Shown here: positions 4,987-5,011 of the stretch, piece by piece
Layout: each line of letters opens with the position of its first letter
How positions within the stretch are numbered: position 1 is the stretch's first letter
Source: Clostridia bacterium
GTDB taxonomy: Bacteria; Bacillota_A; Clostridia; Christensenellales; Aristaeellaceae
Assembly (NCBI GenBank): GCA_900754775.1
Contig: CAAEDZ010000213.1
Span: 1 to 5,011 of the forward strand
DNA: 5,011 nt
Direction of reading: 5' to 3'
Notes under the pieces: model-generated
What the model was told of the DNA's origin: nothing
What the model saw: the letters and a program-made list of their open reading frames with translations, nothing else
Databases searched by the model: none
Program-made: the position numbers and the translations under genes

Positions 4987-5001
4987 GGCGGCAGTGCCGC
5001 C
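4987..5001 (+). terminator. Hairpin right after the BspA-like stop codon
   Basis: GGCGGC-AGT-GCCGCC starts at the base after TAA. It gives a perfect 6-bp GC stem with a 3-base loop, or 7 bp if the A-T pair closes. No T-tract follows within the ten bases left in the window, so it is either a terminator without U-run or the start of a larger structure or repeat cut by the window edge. Confidence 0.4.
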
Positions 5002-5011
5002 GGCCAGTGCC

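Overview
The window looks like a chromosomal segment of a GC-rich, Gram-positive-type anaerobe, most likely an uncultured gut or rumen member of the Clostridia. This is inferred from four things: strong GGAGG ribosome binding sites, sigma-A-type promoters, a LexA site of the Bacillus/Clostridia kind (GAAC-N4-GTTC), and a GH29 fucosidase beside a BspA-like leucine-rich-repeat secreted protein. No taxonomic marker is present, so the assignment is tentative.

The left half (1-2020) is read on the minus strand. In reading order it holds dapF (2020-1217, diaminopimelate epimerase, own promoter at 2052-2080); a strong promoter (1133-1161) whose spacer is filled by a near-consensus SOS/LexA box; a compact GC-rich structured RNA ending in a U-tract (about 1126-1066); an Abi_2/AbiF-type HEPN protein gene (1046-138); and the 5' end of a gene for an exported protein (83 to beyond position 1). 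The right half is on the plus strand: a cytoplasmic GH29 alpha-L-fucosidase (2273-3514, promoter 2207-2235) and a secreted BspA-like repeat protein (3592-4986, promoter 3528-3557). dapF and the fucosidase diverge from a 252-bp intergenic region containing two hairpins.

The most interesting part is 1046-1161. A small folded RNA with promoter and terminator sits directly in front of an AbiF-like HEPN gene. This matches the architecture described for AbiF toxin-antitoxin systems, in which a conserved non-coding RNA is the antitoxin and which were proposed as the ancestors of Cas13. What looks unusual here is the SOS box between -35 and -10, suggesting that antitoxin RNA and toxin are jointly repressed by LexA and released by DNA damage. 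The abi gene is much poorer in GC than its neighbours, as expected of an acquired defence gene inserted behind housekeeping dapF. The fucosidase and the repeat protein fit a host-glycan-using, mucosa-associated lifestyle, but nothing in the sequence links them to the defence module.
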